Assembly: GCA_963781665.1 (NCBI GenBank)
Contig: CAWAGA010000002.1
Span: forward strand, 4,278,001 to 4,342,000
Source of the DNA: JAJYIW01 sp963781665
GTDB taxonomy: Bacteria; Chloroflexota; Anaerolineae; Anaerolineales; Anaerolineaceae
DNA: 64,000 nt
Direction of reading: 5' to 3'
Part shown: piece after piece, positions 43,449 through 52,786 of the stretch
How positions within the stretch are numbered: position 1 is the first letter of the stretch
Layout of the letters: each line of letters opens with the position of its first letter
The notes under the pieces: model-generated
Databases searched by the model: none
What the model was told of the DNA's origin: nothing
The model's input: the letters and a program-made list of their open reading frames with translations, nothing else
Program-made: the position numbers and the translations under genes

Positions 43449-44663
43449 ATGAAAATTAATGAACAGGTCGAATACTTGATGCAGGGCACCGAATATGGTG
43501 ATCAAAATCTTCACGATCATATGGCTGCTGAACTCCACGAGCGGCTGGTTGAAGCGGACAAGAAAGGTCGTCCACTGCGCATCTACTGTGGATATGACCC
43601 TCGAACCACGGACTTGCACCTGGGACATACCGTTACCATGCGGAAATTACGCCAATTTCAAGACCTGGGCCATGATGTCACTTTTTTAATCGGCAATTAC
43701 ACCTCGTTGATTGGCGACCCATCAGATAAAGATAAACTCAGGCCGCAGTTAACGCCTGAAGAGGTCGCGGCAAATGGGCAGACCTATGCTCAACAGGCAT
43801 TCCGTATCCTAGATCCAGAAAAAACGCAGGTTAGATACAATGCTGAATGGCTCTCGAAGATCTCATTCGCTGATTTGATCAAGCTAGCTTCCAATTTCAC
43901 GATTCAACAATTCTTGACTCGAGAAAATTTCAAATTAAGGTGGGAGCGTGAAGACGCAGTCTACCTTCACGAGACGTTTTATTCGATCATGCAGGGTTTT
44001 GATGCGTATTCGCTTGACACAGACGTGCAGGTTGGTGGAACCGACCAATTATTCAATATCATCACTGCCTCCCGTAAAGTCATGACATATTTGGGAAAAA
44101 AGCCTAATATCGGCATCATCCTGGCAATCTTACCCGGCACCGATGGGGTGGTAAAGATGAGCAAATCCTTGGGAAACCATATCCCTATCAACTCGACCCC
44201 GGAGGATATGTTCGGAAAAGTGATGAGCATTCCTGATACCGCCATGCCTTCATTTTTCCGTCTCGTTACCCGTTGGACACCTCCGGAGATTGATTCAATC
44301 GAAAAGCAGTTGGCTGATGGCAAATTACACCCACGGGATGCCAAAATGAGACTTTCGCATGAAATTGTCGATTCCTATTATGGGAGCGAAGCAGCGGAAA
44401 AAGCTGCAGATAACTTTATCCGTTTGTTTCAAAAACACGATCGCCCAACTGAAGTTGAAAAGTTTTACCTACAAGAAGGCCAAACGGTCATCGACGTGAT
44501 GGTTTCTGCTGGGATGGTAGCCAGTAAAAATGAAGGGCGCCGTTTAATAGAGCAGAACGCTGTTCGTCTCGACGGTGAGACCCTCTCAGACCCGCAAGTG
44601 CCTTTCCCGCATCCCGGCATTCTTCAAGTGGGAAAACGCAAATTTATCGACGTTGTTTACTAA
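43449..44663 (+). CDS. tyrS: Tyrosine--tRNA ligase
   Basis: Class I synthetase charging tRNA-Tyr. The HIGH motif is HLGH at residues 57-60 and KMSKS is at 236-240. YDPRTTDLHLG, QGFDAYSLDTDVQVGGTDQ (tyrosine pocket) and a C-terminal S4 RNA-binding domain with NEGRRLIEQNAVRLDGE are present. The 404 residues match the TyrRS type with the S4 domain. GAGGTGTTGAA is the ribosome site. Its leader contains the Tyr-codon peptide and attenuator. Confidence 0.96.
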   Translation: MKINEQVEYLMQGTEYGDQNLHDHMAAELHERLVEADKKGRPLRIYCGYDPRTTDLHLGHTVTMRKLRQFQDLGHDVTFLIGNYTSLIGDPSDKDKLRPQLTPEEVAANGQTYAQQAFRILDPEKTQVRYNAEWLSKISFADLIKLASNFTIQQFLTRENFKLRWEREDAVYLHETFYSIMQGFDAYSLDTDVQVGGTDQLFNIITASRKVMTYLGKKPNIGIILAILPGTDGVVKMSKSLGNHIPINSTPEDMFGKVMSIPDTAMPSFFRLVTRWTPPEIDSIEKQLADGKLHPRDAKMRLSHEIVDSYYGSEAAEKAADNFIRLFQKHDRPTEVEKFYLQEGQTVIDVMVSAGMVASKNEGRRLIEQNAVRLDGETLSDPQVPFPHPGILQVGKRKFIDVVY

Positions 44664-47296
44664 GGATTTTGGGTGGCCAGGATAAGGGCCTGACCTATTT
44701 CCTGGGCAAGTTGGGGATTGTCCTGCTCTAACAAGACGGAAATTGCGATTGGGGTCCCTTGCCATGTCGGAAGGGTTCCACCGATATACCACGTGATCTT
44801 TTCCCCATTAGCGGTTATGGCAGTACCGATACTTTGCCATCCCGGAAAACCGGTTATTGCCAACGAGTTGATGGTGGAGGTTGCCTGGTCCGATGTGAAT
44901 ACCTGGCTGGGCTTATCCGGAGTTTTCAAGATAGTCCAGCCTTTTTGAGGCAAGTTAACCGAAGAGGTTAGAATGGGGGCAGGCATTTTCCCCTGGGCGG
45001 TCAAAGATGCAGCAGCAAGCGCCATCTGATAAGGTGATATTGTAATCTGGTCTTCACCCAATGCGTATAGGTTAATATCGCTAACCACAGCTGGTAAGGC
45101 AGCACTGGCTGAAGGTAAGGGGAGATCTGGTTGTGAAAAGAAACCCAAACGCTTGTAGAGCGCGTCTAATTGTTGGGCATTAAAAGTGGTAGATAGGCGT
45201 AAGATTGCTTGCGGGCATCCTGAAGAAATCAGGTTATTCCAGGAACTGGGGTCTTGCAACGGGAGACTGCACGAAATTGTGCCGTTGCCAAACTTATATG
45301 AATAATCGTTCAATGAAGGAGCTGTTGGTAAAATTCCAGAATAAGCTTCCGCCAGAAAAAACGGGGCGAGAGCTGTACCTGGTGGATAAAGGCCCTGGGC
45401 CGTACGGTTGAGCAATGGTGTCTGTGAGTCATTGATCAGTTGAGACCAGGTGTCTTTCAATGTGTTGGCGTTAAAATAGGGGTGGGAGGCCATTGCCAGC
45501 GTTTCACCACTGGTGGCATTCAAGATAACAACCGCACCGGCGTTGTCACCCAGAAGTGTATCTGCTTTCTTCTGAATTGGAAGACTGATGCTTAATCGAA
45601 TGTCAAGCCCTTGCGGATGTTGGCCGTAAATAAGCTGGTTCCATAGGACGGTGAGTGCAGGATAGCCTTGCAAGCCTCGCAGGTAGGAATTCAGAGAACC
45701 TTCAAGACCGCTTTGACCATACGTCAGATCGGTGTATCCTAGAACCGGGCTCAGGGCGGGATAAACGGTATCGACCGAGTAGTTGCCAGGCGATCCATTT
45801 GAACTGACCAAAGTAGACCCATTCCGGTCGAAAATACTCCCTCGTCGTACGTATATGTCGCTAATGCTTTGGCGAGGATTGTCGTTTCTGGAGACAAGTT
45901 CTGCACTATTCCAGACTGACCACCAGCTGTTTATCAAGACGATGGCTGAAAGTCCAGCTAAAAAGGCAGCTCCAATCTGCAAATAGGGTTTGGAATCAGG
46001 CAATTTGAAGGGATCGTGCTCGGTCTGCTGGCTGAGGTGGACAAGTAATGCGAGTGAAAGAAATGATGTTAATAAGGATGAGCCGCCATAAGAAACAAAT
46101 GGCAAGGTGATACCTGTCAAAGGAAACAGGTTTAGATTACCTCCGATGATTAAGAGGCTTTGAGCGCATAGATAAATTGTCAAGCCCGTGGCCAGATATC
46201 GACGATAAAGATCGGAAGCGCGTAATGCAACTTTTAATCCGCGTATCGCCATCAAACCAATGATTGCAACCAACCCAACCGACCCTAAAAGGCCGGTTTC
46301 TTCGGATATCGCCGAAAAAATAAAATCTGATTGAACGACCGGGACGAGTGTGGGACTGCCTAATCCAGGCCCTCGCCCAAAGATTCCTCCAGAGGCTACT
46401 GTAATCAAAGATTGTACGATCTGGTACGAATGGTTTGTTGCGTCGAGCCATGGATTCAGCCACGCATCCAGACGGATGCGGACCACGTCGAACACCTGAT
46501 AGCCCAAAAAGAATATTAAAACGAGTACAGCCCCACTGATCAAAATGATCCTTCTACGACCGGTCGCTATATATAGTATCCCTGCATAAATCACAATAAA
46601 AATGAGGATGGTGCCCAAATCTCGTTGGACGAGCAGCATGGCCAGAACCAGACCGGTCAGGACCAGCGTCGGCAGAATTAAATGGACCAGGTTGAAATTG
46701 AGCGGGATGCGATCTGCCAATAGCGCAGCAAGAAAGATGATCAATAATAGTTTTAATGGTTCTGAGGGCTGCAAGTATACACCGCAGCACCCAAGCCATA
46801 AATGGGGTCCAACGCCTCCTGGGTAGGTGCCAAAGAAGAAGGTCAACAAAGTCAATGCTAGACCTAACGACAGCCAAATGTATTTGTATCTCCGCAAGTA
46901 GGAAAAAATATTTGGAAATCGCAATAACAGATTGAGGGCGAGCATGCTGACGATGAACCAGATCGTCTGACGTATTCCGAAAGAAGACGAAAGCCGCCAA
47001 ATAACCAGTAAGCCTAAACCTGAAAGGATCGCACCTAAAGGCAGCAGGAACGGATCTCGGTTAGGCAATAATTTGATTGCCTGGCGATGAGCAAATGAAA
47101 ATAAAACCAACCACGAGGCGAAACCAATCCAATGTGCCCAATTTAAAGGAGTGCGGATATCCTGGTAGCGTACGATAGGTGCAAAGGTCAGGCTGACTGA
47201 AAATAAAAACAAGAATAAGGTCGCCAGCTTCATCAGGCGTCCCTGAATAATATCTGCCGTTGAGGCAGGGATTGAGGATGGGTAAAGGAATGACAC
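44660..47296 (-). CDS. SEDS (FtsW/RodA) glycosyltransferase fused to a degenerate class B PBP
   Basis: An 878-residue fusion. Residues about 20-430 are a SEDS polytopic polymerase with the conserved VQRDLGT (catalytic Asp region) and GGIFGRGPGLGSPTLVPVVQ-type loop followed by SDFIFSAISEE. After another TM (about 440-465) comes a PBP-like extracytoplasmic part starting RRGSIFDRNGSTLVSS. In the transpeptidase domain the SxxK motif reads TALA (residues 641-644), SxN reads SGC and KTG reads SIG, so all three catalytic motifs are lost. It probably polymerises glycan with a structural, non-crosslinking PBP half. mtnP and FHA genes lie upstream. Confidence 0.85.
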   Translation of the reverse strand: MSFLYPSSIPASTADIIQGRLMKLATLFLFLFSVSLTFAPIVRYQDIRTPLNWAHWIGFASWLVLFSFAHRQAIKLLPNRDPFLLPLGAILSGLGLLVIWRLSSSFGIRQTIWFIVSMLALNLLLRFPNIFSYLRRYKYIWLSLGLALTLLTFFFGTYPGGVGPHLWLGCCGVYLQPSEPLKLLLIIFLAALLADRIPLNFNLVHLILPTLVLTGLVLAMLLVQRDLGTILIFIVIYAGILYIATGRRRIILISGAVLVLIFFLGYQVFDVVRIRLDAWLNPWLDATNHSYQIVQSLITVASGGIFGRGPGLGSPTLVPVVQSDFIFSAISEETGLLGSVGLVAIIGLMAIRGLKVALRASDLYRRYLATGLTIYLCAQSLLIIGGNLNLFPLTGITLPFVSYGGSSLLTSFLSLALLVHLSQQTEHDPFKLPDSKPYLQIGAAFLAGLSAIVLINSWWSVWNSAELVSRNDNPRQSISDIYVRRGSIFDRNGSTLVSSNGSPGNYSVDTVYPALSPVLGYTDLTYGQSGLEGSLNSYLRGLQGYPALTVLWNQLIYGQHPQGLDIRLSISLPIQKKADTLLGDNAGAVVILNATSGETLAMASHPYFNANTLKDTWSQLINDSQTPLLNRTAQGLYPPGTALAPFFLAEAYSGILPTAPSLNDYSYKFGNGTISCSLPLQDPSSWNNLISSGCPQAILRLSTTFNAQQLDALYKRLGFFSQPDLPLPSASAALPAVVSDINLYALGEDQITISPYQMALAAASLTAQGKMPAPILTSSVNLPQKGWTILKTPDKPSQVFTSDQATSTINSLAITGFPGWQSIGTAITANGEKITWYIGGTLPTWQGTPIAISVLLEQDNPQLAQEIGQALILATQNP

Positions 47297-47300
47297 CGTT

Positions 47301-48167
47301 CTAGTTGAAATACTTTTTAACCAAAAGGTCCAATTTGCTGCGAGTTTCTGCTGGGATGACTGCCGGGTTGGTGATAATTGAATTTGCTAAAGCAGTTTCG
47401 CAATCACAATCGCGATCGTCGTTCAAATTTTGAAGAAGTTGTTTGATGGCATTTTGTGCCATTGTAGTATTTCGATTTAATGTCCGCAGGACCATATCGA
47501 CACTGACTGGTCCCTCCGTTACGTGCCAGACGTCGTAGTCGGTAACGTGAGCCATGGTGGCGTAACACATCTCCGCTTCTTTAGCCAGAAAGATCTCAGG
47601 AACTGCCGTCATGCCTATTATTGACATACCCCAAGACCTGAATAAGCTTGATTCAGCTTTGGTTGAAAAGCGCGGACCTTCGATCGTAATATAGGTACCA
47701 CCAGCGTGGGTGGTAGCCCCAGCCTGACCCAATGCTGCCACCAATTTCTTAGATAAATCGGGGCAAAAAGGATCAGCTACGCTGACATGCGCAACCATCC
47801 CTTTACCAAAAAAACTTCTTTCACGGTTGCGGGTAAAATCAAAAATTTGATCGGGCACAATAATATGACCTGGGGCATAATCCTCTCTGAGCGAACCACA
47901 AGCGCTGATGCTGAGGACACGTTTTACCCCTAATGATTTTAGGGCATAAATGTTAGCTCGATAATTAACTTCACTTGGCGAAATATGGTGGCCTACACCA
48001 TGCCGGGCCAGAAAAATTACCCGCTTACCTTCAAGCACACCGGATACTAAAGGCGCGCTGGGGTCGCCAAAAGGGGTTTGCACAGTTATTTGCTCGGTTT
48101 TAATTAATCCATCGATTTCGTATAGACCCGAACCGCCAATAACACCAAGAGCAGGGGTTTCTATCAT
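47301..48167 (-). CDS. mtnP: S-methyl-5'-thioadenosine phosphorylase
   Basis: Phosphorolytic cleavage of methylthioadenosine in methionine salvage. GVIGGSGLYEIDGL at the N terminus, the phosphate loop ARHGVGHHISPSEVNYRANI and the substrate motif TIEGPRFSTKAES with MTAVPE are present. The 288-residue length fits. It starts 57 bp after the FhaB-like gene and ends 4 bp before the SEDS fusion, so it is embedded in that operon. Confidence 0.93.
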   Translation of the reverse strand: MIETPALGVIGGSGLYEIDGLIKTEQITVQTPFGDPSAPLVSGVLEGKRVIFLARHGVGHHISPSEVNYRANIYALKSLGVKRVLSISACGSLREDYAPGHIIVPDQIFDFTRNRERSFFGKGMVAHVSVADPFCPDLSKKLVAALGQAGATTHAGGTYITIEGPRFSTKAESSLFRSWGMSIIGMTAVPEIFLAKEAEMCYATMAHVTDYDVWHVTEGPVSVDMVLRTLNRNTTMAQNAIKQLLQNLNDDRDCDCETALANSIITNPAVIPAETRSKLDLLVKKYFN

Positions 48168-48223
48168 TGTTTTTCGTTTCTCCGGTTTTCGTTTATGGAA
48201 AATGAAAAGTTAGCAGCGAGACG

Positions 48224-48676
48224 TCAATCCAGTTTTTTTCGGGATTCGTCGCCGATCGAAATGAACAGTGTAATGTGACCAAAACGAAGCTCATCACCAC
48301 TGACCATGACAGTAGGGGTGAATAAGAGTTCCTGATTTAAATAGGTCCCGTTGGTCGAATGCATATCTTCTACCCACCATTGGTGATTGTGAAAACTCAA
48401 CCGAGAATGGCGGGCAGAGACAGCTTCATCCTGGATGAGAAAATCGCAGGAAGGATCACGACCGATGATTATCTCTGGGTTATAGAAATAGCGAGTATTT
48501 GAATCCTCCGCTCCCAAAATTTTCATTACTAATGGCGGATTTTTCTGCCTGGGAGAAGTTGCCTTGCTTTGTTGTCTAAGATCCTGCCAGATTGAATAAA
48601 ACGCCCAACCAACAAATAAATATAAGGCGACCGAAATAGCTATCCTGATGATTAAGACTGCGATTGCTCCAATCAT
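48224..48676 (-). CDS. Membrane-anchored FHA-domain protein (FhaB-like)
   Basis: A 150-residue protein with one N-terminal TM helix (residues about 5-28) and a C-terminal FHA phosphothreonine-binding domain. Its motifs are GRDPSCDFLIQD, SARHSRL and STNGTYLN. The layout matches actinobacterial FhaB, which links Ser/Thr kinase signalling to cell-wall synthesis; here it lies before a SEDS-PBP gene. It overlaps the upstream FHA gene by 4 bp (ATGA). Confidence 0.85.
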   Translation of the reverse strand: MIGAIAVLIIRIAISVALYLFVGWAFYSIWQDLRQQSKATSPRQKNPPLVMKILGAEDSNTRYFYNPEIIIGRDPSCDFLIQDEAVSARHSRLSFHNHQWWVEDMHSTNGTYLNQELLFTPTVMVSGDELRFGHITLFISIGDESRKKLD

Positions 48677-49302
48677 GTTTTTTGCTCAGGATCAGACGGA
48701 TTTCCTGAGTTGCCAGGCTTTGAAGGCAATCTAGGAATGATTTTCATAGTTTGGGTTTTATTAGCGTCAGCAGGGATGTCGTGAACATAAATAATCGGAA
48801 CGCCTGCCAGTGAGATGACATCCCCTGAATTCAGAGTGCATTGAGAGACCTTCGAGCCATTGACAAATGTGCCCCCTTTTGAGCTGAGATCAAATAAAAT
48901 GTATTCTCCCTTGATTTGTCTTAATTGTGCGTGAGATCGCGAGACCCTGGGATCGTCTATGATGATTTGATTGCTGCTGCTTCTACCAATATTAACTACT
49001 GCTTGTTTCAGGTAGATATTCTCTTCAGAGTTTACGATAAGATATGATTCGGGAGCAATAAGCTCTTTGGTCTTCCGAGGATCTTTAGGATGCGACGTTC
49101 TAGATAGATAGGTAGTATCGTTCATTAAATTGTCAGAAGCTGGTAGTTCAATTCTAAACTCGTCAATGGATAGGCTGTAATCGGCGCCTACGCGCAGGTC
49201 GGGTGACTGGACAAAATGGATACCGGCTTCTTGTCCTGCATCTTTTAATGATCCCGGCCAATTCATCGAGCAGATATTGCTCAGGAATCCAGGTTTTACC
49301 AT
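48673..49302 (-). CDS. FHA-domain half of a frameshifted DUF3662-FHA protein (FhaA-like)
   Basis: As read from 49302 the frame gives 209 residues, but only the part from about 49250 down looks real. It continues the DUF3662 domain (SLKDAGQEAGIHFVQSPDL) and then carries an FHA domain with NIGRSSSNQIIIDD, SRSHAQL and SKGGTFVNG. The N-terminal part lies in another frame (49163-49525). One extra G in GGG at 49253-49255 separates them; removing it gives a continuous 280-residue FhaA-type protein. Four-base overlap with the FhaB-like gene. Confidence 0.75.
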   Translation of the reverse strand: MVKPGFLSNICSMNWPGSLKDAGQEAGIHFVQSPDLRVGADYSLSIDEFRIELPASDNLMNDTTYLSRTSHPKDPRKTKELIAPESYLIVNSEENIYLKQAVVNIGRSSSNQIIIDDPRVSRSHAQLRQIKGEYILFDLSSKGGTFVNGSKVSQCTLNSGDVISLAGVPIIYVHDIPADANKTQTMKIIPRLPSKPGNSGNPSDPEQKT

Positions 49303-49525
49303 GAGAGGGGTTAATGTAAATTAGATATTGATACGGTGCGCTAATCCTGCCATCTTGCCAGGTGGTCAGATGGCTGCGCATTGATTCGACCAAACCGTGC
49401 GCCAGGCTTTTACGGAACTTACTTTCCAGCATCTGCTGCGACGTGTTGCCTTCTATTATTGTTTGTAGGCGGGTTTCGATCTGGTCGAGTTTTTCTCTGA
49501 GAAAATTGGATGATTGATTTTTCAT
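49163..49525 (-). CDS. DUF3662 half of a frameshifted FhaA-like protein
   Basis: A 120-residue frame whose first 91 residues (to LLDELAG) form the start of a DUF3662 domain, as in FhaA: LESKFRKSLAHGLVESMRSH and IYINPSHGKTW. After the GGG at 49253-49255 the frame turns into a basic nonsense tail (RCRTRSRYPF and so on), while the neighbouring frame continues the domain. Either a sequencing indel or a true mutation splits the gene. Confidence 0.65.
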   Translation of the reverse strand: MKNQSSNFLREKLDQIETRLQTIIEGNTSQQMLESKFRKSLAHGLVESMRSHLTTWQDGRISAPYQYLIYINPSHGKTWIPEQYLLDELAGIIKRCRTRSRYPFCPVTRPARRRRLQPIH

Positions 49526-49616
49526 CTGTCGGTATTTTCAAGCTGGAGATAAATATCCATCGATTATTATACTAGGGCTTATCGTAATTTTGGGATCAGG
49601 CAGCGACCAAATGGAA

Positions 49617-50678
49617 TTAATGAACGTAAATCGGATTACTATAAATCCAACCTCTTGGTTTACCCAGGAAAGGGATATAAGCCTCTACCCGATAGCTTCC
49701 CGGGCTGGTTGCGACAAAGGTGCAAATGTCACGCCCCTGCCAGTTCTTTAATACGTTGCCGTTTCTAATTAAGGCGCAGTCAACCTTTTTAGGAAGCTTA
49801 ATTTGGAATGTAATACCAGCGTTAAGCGAAACATCGTCTCCCATCCAACAGGCCCCATCATTGCTGTGAGCGGTGAAACGGAAACCCGTTGTCGACGCTG
49901 GTAAATCATATCCGACGAATGAGTGACCCTGGCGTAATGCATCCAGAATCGACATAGAATCAGAAATGGCATTGCCGGTGAGCTTATCGGAAATTAATAC
50001 ATGATTGTTAATACACTTGAAATGAAATTGGTAAGGGAATATGGTCCGCCTGAGTGGACCCATTCTGGCCGGCAAAGCGTGGGCATCTGAGCCTCCGATA
50101 GCCACAACATGTCTCCCATTTGCCAACAACTCATCCCATTTGGTCAAAGTTCGTTTGAGCGGTCCGTGGGCCAGGTATGCGGGGAAAAAAGCATAAAAAA
50201 TGGCCTGGATTCTGTTCTTGACCACTGATTTAAACTCGCTCATCCCATTCCAGAGCTCGATTCCGGTGTAACCATGTGATTGCCAATCAGCCCAAGATAT
50301 GTCCTCCTCGTTGTACAAGGGCAAGGCATCTTCGAATGGGTGGGCGATAAAAGCCAGGCCACCTGATCGAATGGCCCGATCGATCAAATCCTGTATGTTT
50401 CTGGCATAGGGTGCCAATTCTTTCCCTGCGCCGAAAACGAGCAGGTGGCTCTTCTGGGGGACACGCGCCTGGTCATGGATTTCTTCCCCGGTGAAAACCA
50501 GGACACGGTTTTGTCCTTGCCGGTAATAACCATCAACCCCGTTAACCAGTACATTATGATCTGTTGTGATTACCGCATCTATGCCTGCCAGTATAGCCTG
50601 CCTGGCAATTTCTGAATGGTTGGCGTGCCCATCAGAATAACGGGTATGCATGTGTAGATTTACGACCAATTCTTGCAT
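49617..50678 (-). CDS. PHP-domain metal-dependent phosphoesterase
   Basis: A 353-residue protein with an N-terminal PHP domain. Metal ligands are visible in NLHMHTRYSDG (residues 7-17), TTDHN, a central FIAHPFEDA and a late GGSDAH. The C-terminal region after about residue 240 is beta-rich and not recognised. PHP enzymes hydrolyse phosphate esters, and histidinol phosphatase or nucleotide targets are possible. It stands alone between the FHA cluster and secG. Confidence 0.8.
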   Translation of the reverse strand: MQELVVNLHMHTRYSDGHANHSEIARQAILAGIDAVITTDHNVLVNGVDGYYRQGQNRVLVFTGEEIHDQARVPQKSHLLVFGAGKELAPYARNIQDLIDRAIRSGGLAFIAHPFEDALPLYNEEDISWADWQSHGYTGIELWNGMSEFKSVVKNRIQAIFYAFFPAYLAHGPLKRTLTKWDELLANGRHVVAIGGSDAHALPARMGPLRRTIFPYQFHFKCINNHVLISDKLTGNAISDSMSILDALRQGHSFVGYDLPASTTGFRFTAHSNDGACWMGDDVSLNAGITFQIKLPKKVDCALIRNGNVLKNWQGRDICTFVATSPGSYRVEAYIPFLGKPRGWIYSNPIYVH

Positions 50679-50683
50679 TTATG

Positions 50684-50713
50684 TTGACGATTCAGAGGTT
50701 TAGACGTTATAAT
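50684..50713 (+). promoter_or_regulatory. Promoter of secG
   Basis: TTGACG (50684-50689) and TATAAT (50708-50713) with an 18-bp spacer. The start site would be near 50720, downstream of the TTG at 50715, which rules that codon out as the secG start. Confidence 0.75.
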
Positions 50714-50744
50714 CTTGTTTGCTCAAAATTTGAGGAGGCATGCA

Positions 50745-50969
50745 GTGACAAGCTATTTAAATATTGCTTTGATTATAACTTCAATTGCGTTGATCGCGAG
50801 TGTAATATTGCAGAGCAAGGGAGTGGGGCTGGGTGGCCTTACCGGAACTGATACCGGTGGCGTCTTCACCGCTCGCCGCGGCATCGAAAAAACGCTGTTT
50901 TGGGTTACAATCGGGCTAAGTGTTTTGTTCTTCGTTCTCACATTAGTTACTGTCGCAATAACGAAATAG
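50745..50969 (+). CDS. secG: Preprotein translocase subunit SecG
   Basis: A 74-residue protein with two TM helices joined by a Gly/Ser-type loop (LQSKGVGLGGLTGTDTGGVF), the SecG pattern. The GTG at 50745-50747 has AGGAGG six bases upstream and is preferred to a longer frame from 50715. It forms SecYEG with SecY and SecE encoded elsewhere. Promoter and terminator show a monocistronic unit. Confidence 0.88.
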   Translation: MTSYLNIALIITSIALIASVILQSKGVGLGGLTGTDTGGVFTARRGIEKTLFWVTIGLSVLFFVLTLVTVAITK

Positions 50970-51018
50970 GTCCTGTTATAAAATATCCTTCGGGTAATCG
51001 TTCAAAATTCAACATATG

Positions 51019-51056
51019 AAGGCGACTCGCTACAAAAAGGGGGAGCGCCTTTTTTT
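51019..51056 (+). terminator. Terminator downstream of secG
   Basis: AAGGCGACTC and GGGAGCGCCTT pair with one mismatch/bulge (51019-51051) and run into seven T. Confidence 0.82.
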
Positions 51057-51067
51057 ATATACCGACT

Positions 51068-52768
51068 ATGAAAAAACTTCGTTGGCAATTTGTTATTTTG
51101 TTATTCACAGGATTATTGGTTGGTATTTTATTAATCAGCCAACAACAACCTGCAATATCTCAGGATAATGTTCCGACTCCAGAAAAGGGTGGTAGTTATA
51201 CCGAAGCTCTGGTCGGAAATCTGAAACGTCTCAATCCTGTTCTCGACCAATATAACCCCGTCGATAGAGACGTTGATCGATTGATCTTTAGCAGCATGCT
51301 GCGTTTTGATTCGAGAGGGCTCCCTGTAGGTGACCTGGTTGAGTCATGGGGGATTTCTAAGGATGGCACCAAGTATAATTTCTCCTTGAAACCCGGACTA
51401 ACCTGGCAAGACGGCCAACCCATCAACGCTGACGATATTGTCTTTACGGTCGACCTGTTCAAAAATGGCGCTGACCTCGTCCCTTCTGACATCCAGGATT
51501 TCTGGAAGGACATCGAGGTTCAAGCTTTGAGCGATACATTAGTCCAATTCCGGTTACCGGAACCATTTGCCCCCTTCCTCGACTATTTAACTTTTGGCAT
51601 ATTACCCAAACATTTATTGGGAGACGTTTCGCCCGACCAATTGGCGGACAATTCATTCAACCTGAGTCCGATAGGAAGTGGCCCATACCGGTTTGATCAC
51701 CTCATCGTCGAAAACGACCAGATTACTGGAATAGTTTTGACCGCCAATAATCGTTATTACGATCAAAAACCATTTATAGACCAGGTTGTCTTCAAGTATT
51801 TTTCGGATGCCCAATCGGCCTTTTCGGCGTACGCTGAAGGCGCAGTCCAAGGAATCGGCAATGTCAGCGCCGACATTTTGCCTGAGGTTCTCTCTGAACC
51901 TCATCTGGCAATCTACAGCGGTAGGATTCCCAAAATGACGATTGTCTATCTTAATTTAAAAAACACGGATGTGCCGTTTTTCTCGGATTCGAACCTGCGC
52001 CAGGCATTACTCACGGGCATTAATCGGCAGTGGATCATCGACAATGTTTATAAAGGCCAGGCTATCCAAGCTGAAGGACCTATTATCCCGGGGAATTGGG
52101 CATTTTATGATGGCCTGCACCAGATCAAATATGACCCTGATGCAGCTCGCAAAATCTTGAGTGATTCTGGTTACCAGATAAATCCCGAGACCAAAATGCT
52201 GGAGACGAAAGATGGCCTACAGGTGAAATTCCAGCTTGCTTATCCTGATGATGCCATTCACCAGGCAATTGCTGAAAATATCCAGCAAAGTTGGGCAATC
52301 CTGGGAATCTCGATCGATTTGCAGAGTATGCCTTACGACGAATTGATCTCGGACCAGCTGGACTCCAGGACGTACCAGGCAGCCCTGGTTGATATCGATA
52401 TGTCATCCTCTCCTGATCCTGATCCTTACCCGTTCTGGGACCAGGCCCAAGCGACAGGAGGGCAGAACTATTCCCAATGGGACGATAAGACTGCCAGTGA
52501 ATACCTTGAGCAGGCTCGGATTACAACTGACTTCACCGAGCGTTCACGTCTTTACCGCAATTTCCAGGTAATTTTCCAGAAAGAACTGCCATCCTTACCC
52601 CTCTTTTTCCCGGTATATTCGTTTGCAATTGACGACCAGGTTCTTGGGGTTCAAATGGGGCCAATTTATGATCCCAGCGATCGATTTGCTACGATCACCA
52701 GCTGGTTCTTGGCGGGTAATAATCCGCTCAAGAAAACGACAATCCCGACGATGACGTCAACTCCGTAA
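51068..52768 (+). CDS. Peptide/oligopeptide ABC transporter substrate-binding protein
   Basis: A 566-residue exported family-5 solute-binding protein. A signal peptide or anchor covers residues 1-32. Family motifs are GGSYTEALVGNLKRLNPVLDQ near the N terminus, WQDGQPINADDIVFT, and PIGSGPYRF. There is no lipobox, which is unusual for a Gram-positive-like relative. The permease and ATPase genes are absent, so it is an orphan here. It follows secG by 98 bp but has no separate strong promoter visible. Confidence 0.85.
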   Translation: MKKLRWQFVILLFTGLLVGILLISQQQPAISQDNVPTPEKGGSYTEALVGNLKRLNPVLDQYNPVDRDVDRLIFSSMLRFDSRGLPVGDLVESWGISKDGTKYNFSLKPGLTWQDGQPINADDIVFTVDLFKNGADLVPSDIQDFWKDIEVQALSDTLVQFRLPEPFAPFLDYLTFGILPKHLLGDVSPDQLADNSFNLSPIGSGPYRFDHLIVENDQITGIVLTANNRYYDQKPFIDQVVFKYFSDAQSAFSAYAEGAVQGIGNVSADILPEVLSEPHLAIYSGRIPKMTIVYLNLKNTDVPFFSDSNLRQALLTGINRQWIIDNVYKGQAIQAEGPIIPGNWAFYDGLHQIKYDPDAARKILSDSGYQINPETKMLETKDGLQVKFQLAYPDDAIHQAIAENIQQSWAILGISIDLQSMPYDELISDQLDSRTYQAALVDIDMSSSPDPDPYPFWDQAQATGGQNYSQWDDKTASEYLEQARITTDFTERSRLYRNFQVIFQKELPSLPLFFPVYSFAIDDQVLGVQMGPIYDPSDRFATITSWFLAGNNPLKKTTIPTMTSTP

Positions 52769-52786
52769 GATTGTGGGTATTATCAA

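Noticed and set aside
50715..50744. Longer SecG starting at TTG 50715
   Set aside because: The codon lies upstream of the expected transcription start, and a strong AGGAGG precedes the GTG at 50745.
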